Assembly (NCBI GenBank): GCA_965662365.1
Contig: CBFIHR010000132.1
Coordinates: forward strand, 1 to 7,218
Source of the DNA: CAWVWD01 sp965662365
Lineage (GTDB): Bacteria > Bacteroidota > Bacteroidia > Chitinophagales > Saprospiraceae
Direction of reading: 5' to 3'
Length of the DNA stretch: 7,218 bases
Positions 4,479-7,218 of this stretch are shown one piece after another (position 1 is the stretch's first letter; every line of letters starts with the position of its first letter). The notes beneath the pieces are model-generated. The model worked only from the letters and a program-made list of their open reading frames with translations. It searched no databases and was not told the origin of the DNA. Both the position numbers and the translations under genes were made by a program.

Positions 4479-7218
4479 ATGAAACTAATGAATACGCTGT
4501 ATTTACTGTTAATAGCTGTATTGTTGAGTACGAGTACGGTTTCAGCCCAAAATATTATTTTGGGTTCGGGTACGACTACGAATACAACTACGACAGCAAG
4601 TCCTATTAACATCTGGTATCGTAGTTTGCGTTATCAAGTAGTTTACACGGCTGCGGAGCTACAAGCAGCAGGAGCTGCACCTGGTCAAATCCAACAATTA
4701 GGTTGGTATGTAACGCAAGTTCCAGTAAACAGTATGCCGAATTATACGATTAAAATGAAGCATACGACAGCAACAGATGCTTCGGCTCACGACGGTGTGG
4801 GGTTGACTCAGGTTTATAATAACTCCTTATACACTCCAACTGCGGGTGGCTGGGATATGCTTACGTTACAAACCCCTTTTGTTTGGAACGGTGTAGATAA
4901 TATATTAGTAGATGTTTGTTTTGACCAAGTAAATCCTACCTATAATGCTTCAGGGCAAGTTCGTACTTATGCGGCAACAAATGGATCAAGATATATTAGA
5001 AGTGATGTAAGCTCACAATGTGGTTCAACTACATCAGCACCACTTCAAGTAAAGGCTCAAGTAAACTTTTTTATTCAAAGTGGACCGCCGCCGACTTGTT
5101 CAATGATAGAAGGTGGAACGATAGCCGCTACTAATGTTACGGCATCAAGTGCAGATATCGTATGGGATTCTACGAATACACCAGCCTACTTCTTAATTGA
5201 ATGGGGGCAAACAGGTTTCTTGCCAGGTGCAGGAACATTCGATACGACTTCAAGTTTAACGTATCCTTTAACAGGATTGACTCCGGTAACAAGTTATACT
5301 GCTAGAGTTAGTCAGGTTTGTGGTACAGCAGTAGGAGATACGAGTTATTCTCGTACGATTACTTTTATGACACCGTGTGCTACTTTTATGGCACCGTTTT
5401 CTGAAAACTTTGCGAATAATGCGACTCCTCTATGTTGGAGTCAATCTGCAACTATAGGTGGACCATGGGTATTTACAGGAAACCCTGGGTATCTTGCATC
5501 AGGAACACAAAGTCATACTCCTGATGGTTCTTCTTTTGCTTGGATGGATTTCTCGGGTACAGATGATAATGTAATATTAGAAATGCCGAATGTGGATATA
5601 TCCGCCTTATCTTCTCCATCGTTACAATTTTGGTTTAAGAGTGTCCCTACTGCAAATCAGCCAAACAACATTATGAGAGTCGAAACTTATGATGGAACAG
5701 ATTGGAACTTGATAGGCACAGTTCAGCAGAATTCACCAGACTGGGAAATTCATAATATATCATTAGTAGGTTCTGTTTATAATGGAAACTTAGTGAAAGT
5801 ACGCTTCGTAGCGGATACGGATCCTTTGGGTTCAACTAACTTCTTTTACAATGACTTAATGTTAGATGATATAGAAATTGATAATCCTCCTGCATTTGAT
5901 GCACAAGGTGGTAATTTAATAGCACCTATCATTGGCGGTTGTAATGTTTTGAGTAGTAATGAAACCGTTACAGTTGAGATATTAAATGTAGGGTCAGATA
6001 CATTGACCTCTGCGTCGGTAACACTGACACTCAACGGGGCTCAAATTGCCTCTGGAATATACAATGGTCTTATTCTTCCAGGCGATACGGCTAATTACAC
6101 TTTCTCAAATGGATTAGACCTTTCAGCTGCGGGTACTCAAAACTTTGTAGTGATTGCTTCTGCATTACCAAATGAAGATGTTCCTTGGAACGATGAAAAT
6201 GTTGTTATTAAATATAACGATGGTAATTCGTTAGTATCAAGCTACCCTTACGCAGAATCATTTGATACATGGAATACTTGTCAATCAAACTGTATTGATA
6301 ATGGTTGTGGAACGTTCGGTCAAACAAGTGGCTGGAGAAATCAAATTGGTTCAGATGATAGTGACTGGAGTGTTAGATCTGGCTCAACGCCTACCGGTGG
6401 AACGGGACCAAATGGAGATAACACAAGTGGTCAAGGTAAATATTTATACACAGAGGCTGCGGGTTGTTCTGATTTTCATTTGTTGACACCTTGTTTTGAC
6501 TTTTCAAGTATTACTTTCCCTGAATTATCATTCTTTTATCATATGAATGGTTCTTCAGTAGGGACACTAACAGTTGAGGCAGATTCAACTGGTCAAGGTA
6601 ACTGGGTAACAGTTTGGTCAATAACTGGTTCTCAAGGAAATAGCTGGCAAGAAGCAGAAATCGACTTGACGGCTTTCCAAGCTTATACAACTAAGTTCCG
6701 TTTTAATGTGAATATCGGTTCAGGAACTTCATCTGACATTGCAATCGATGATATTTTGATTCGTGATGTTCCTCCTCACGACTTACAAGTAACAAGTGTA
6801 ATCGGGCCTTCAAACGGCTGTGGTGACGAGAATGTATTTATTGATGTAACTGTATTTAACTATGGTTCTGCTGTCGAAAATGATTATACGATTACCGTGA
6901 ATCAAACAGGTTTAACAACGAACTCTATTTCAGTAAATGAAACTACAGTATTGAACGATGAGGACTCAATTGTCGTTGCTGTTGGACCTTTTAATACTGC
7001 TTTGGGTGGTGTTGTAGATTATACAGCAGACGTTGTTATTAATAATGCAACAGATAATGTACCGAATAATAACAGTGGTACTTATCAGCATGAAGCGTAT
7101 GCTTTATCTTATCCTCAAGCAGTTGACGGTACTCGTTGTGGATTCGGTACAGTTGACTTAGGGGCGACAGGTGTAGCAACAGAGTTTTTCTGGTACACCG
7201 ATTCTTTAGCTACTGATT
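4479..7218 (+). CDS. Large secreted multidomain adhesin-like protein (FN3, MAM-like and CARDB-like modules), 3' end outside the window
   Basis: The frame is open from the ATG at 4479 to the window edge, 913 codons with no stop. Residues 1-23 form a signal peptide (MKLMNTLYLLLIAVLLSTSTVSA, cut before QN). Residues 24-200 form a beta-rich module (WYRSLRYQVVYTAAEL, NYTIKMKHTT, VWNGVDNILVDVCF) that I recognise as a recurrent N-terminal unit of Bacteroidota secreted proteins. An FN3 domain covers about 207-299. A MAM-like domain covers 306-468 and ends in LDDIEID. A CARDB-like beta-sandwich covers 469-585. A second MAM-like domain covers 588-763 with CQSNC..GCG, YLYTEAAG (655-662), LLTPCFDFS (668-676) and IAIDDILI (754-761). 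A second CARDB-like domain covers 764-870. An Ig-like T9SS-type repeat begins at about 886 (CGFGTVDLGATG, FFWY). This pattern predicts export by Sec, then type IX secretion to the surface or medium; the C-terminal sorting domain that would prove it is not in the window. A role in adhesion or polymer binding is inferred. An alternative start at the second Met codon (4488) would shorten the signal peptide slightly. Confidence 0.92.
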   Translation, partial: MKLMNTLYLLLIAVLLSTSTVSAQNIILGSGTTTNTTTTASPINIWYRSLRYQVVYTAAELQAAGAAPGQIQQLGWYVTQVPVNSMPNYTIKMKHTTATDASAHDGVGLTQVYNNSLYTPTAGGWDMLTLQTPFVWNGVDNILVDVCFDQVNPTYNASGQVRTYAATNGSRYIRSDVSSQCGSTTSAPLQVKAQVNFFIQSGPPPTCSMIEGGTIAATNVTASSADIVWDSTNTPAYFLIEWGQTGFLPGAGTFDTTSSLTYPLTGLTPVTSYTARVSQVCGTAVGDTSYSRTITFMTPCATFMAPFSENFANNATPLCWSQSATIGGPWVFTGNPGYLASGTQSHTPDGSSFAWMDFSGTDDNVILEMPNVDISALSSPSLQFWFKSVPTANQPNNIMRVETYDGTDWNLIGTVQQNSPDWEIHNISLVGSVYNGNLVKVRFVADTDPLGSTNFFYNDLMLDDIEIDNPPAFDAQGGNLIAPIIGGCNVLSSNETVTVEILNVGSDTLTSASVTLTLNGAQIASGIYNGLILPGDTANYTFSNGLDLSAAGTQNFVVIASALPNEDVPWNDENVVIKYNDGNSLVSSYPYAESFDTWNTCQSNCIDNGCGTFGQTSGWRNQIGSDDSDWSVRSGSTPTGGTGPNGDNTSGQGKYLYTEAAGCSDFHLLTPCFDFSSITFPELSFFYHMNGSSVGTLTVEADSTGQGNWVTVWSITGSQGNSWQEAEIDLTAFQAYTTKFRFNVNIGSGTSSDIAIDDILIRDVPPHDLQVTSVIGPSNGCGDENVFIDVTVFNYGSAVENDYTITVNQTGLTTNSISVNETTVLNDEDSIVVAVGPFNTALGGVVDYTADVVINNATDNVPNNNSGTYQHEAYALSYPQAVDGTRCGFGTVDLGATGVATEFFWYTDSLATD

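Noticed and set aside
5846..6486. A 62-codon minus-strand frame and a 74-codon plus-strand frame inside the adhesin-like gene
   Set aside because: Both fall in other frames of a continuous 913-codon reading frame with recognisable MAM-like and CARDB-like modules.

Overview
The window looks like chromosomal DNA from a member of the Bacteroidota. It is AT-rich, genes start in AT-rich leaders without a clear Shine-Dalgarno sequence, and the gene content fits: a DUF6261-like tail, a bacterial GH3-family protein, and a very large secreted protein built from FN3-, MAM- and CARDB-like modules of the kind exported by type IX secretion. I cannot place it below phylum.

Layout. Positions 1-347 hold the 3' end of a plus-strand gene resembling DUF6261. 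A strong 22-bp hairpin (372-432) separates it from rmuC, which is convergent on the minus strand (525-1865) and encodes a membrane-anchored PD-(D/E)XK-type nuclease-like recombination protein. A 515-bp gap (1866-2380) lies between rmuC and the divergent GH3 gene; it contains a 140-bp composite inverted-repeat element (2134-2273) with four internal hairpins and, near the GH3 start, a perfect 14-bp palindrome. The GH3-family adenylate-forming enzyme gene (2381-3931) is complete and is followed by a clear intrinsic terminator (3980-4013). After a 547-bp gap with no convincing gene, a long plus-strand reading frame starts at 4479 and stays open for 913 codons to the window end. It encodes a signal peptide followed by repeated adhesin-like beta-sandwich modules.

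How the genes relate. No operon is visible: each gene has its own flanking space, and two of the three gaps carry terminator-like hairpins. The genes look like independent units: an uncharacterised protein, a genome-maintenance protein, a small-molecule acyl-amide synthetase-like enzyme and a cell-surface or secreted protein. I see no phage, CRISPR, tRNA or rRNA gene and no intact transposase. The least explained material is the composite repeat and the palindrome clusters upstream of the GH3 and adhesin genes. I did not find evidence for a new multi-gene system here.
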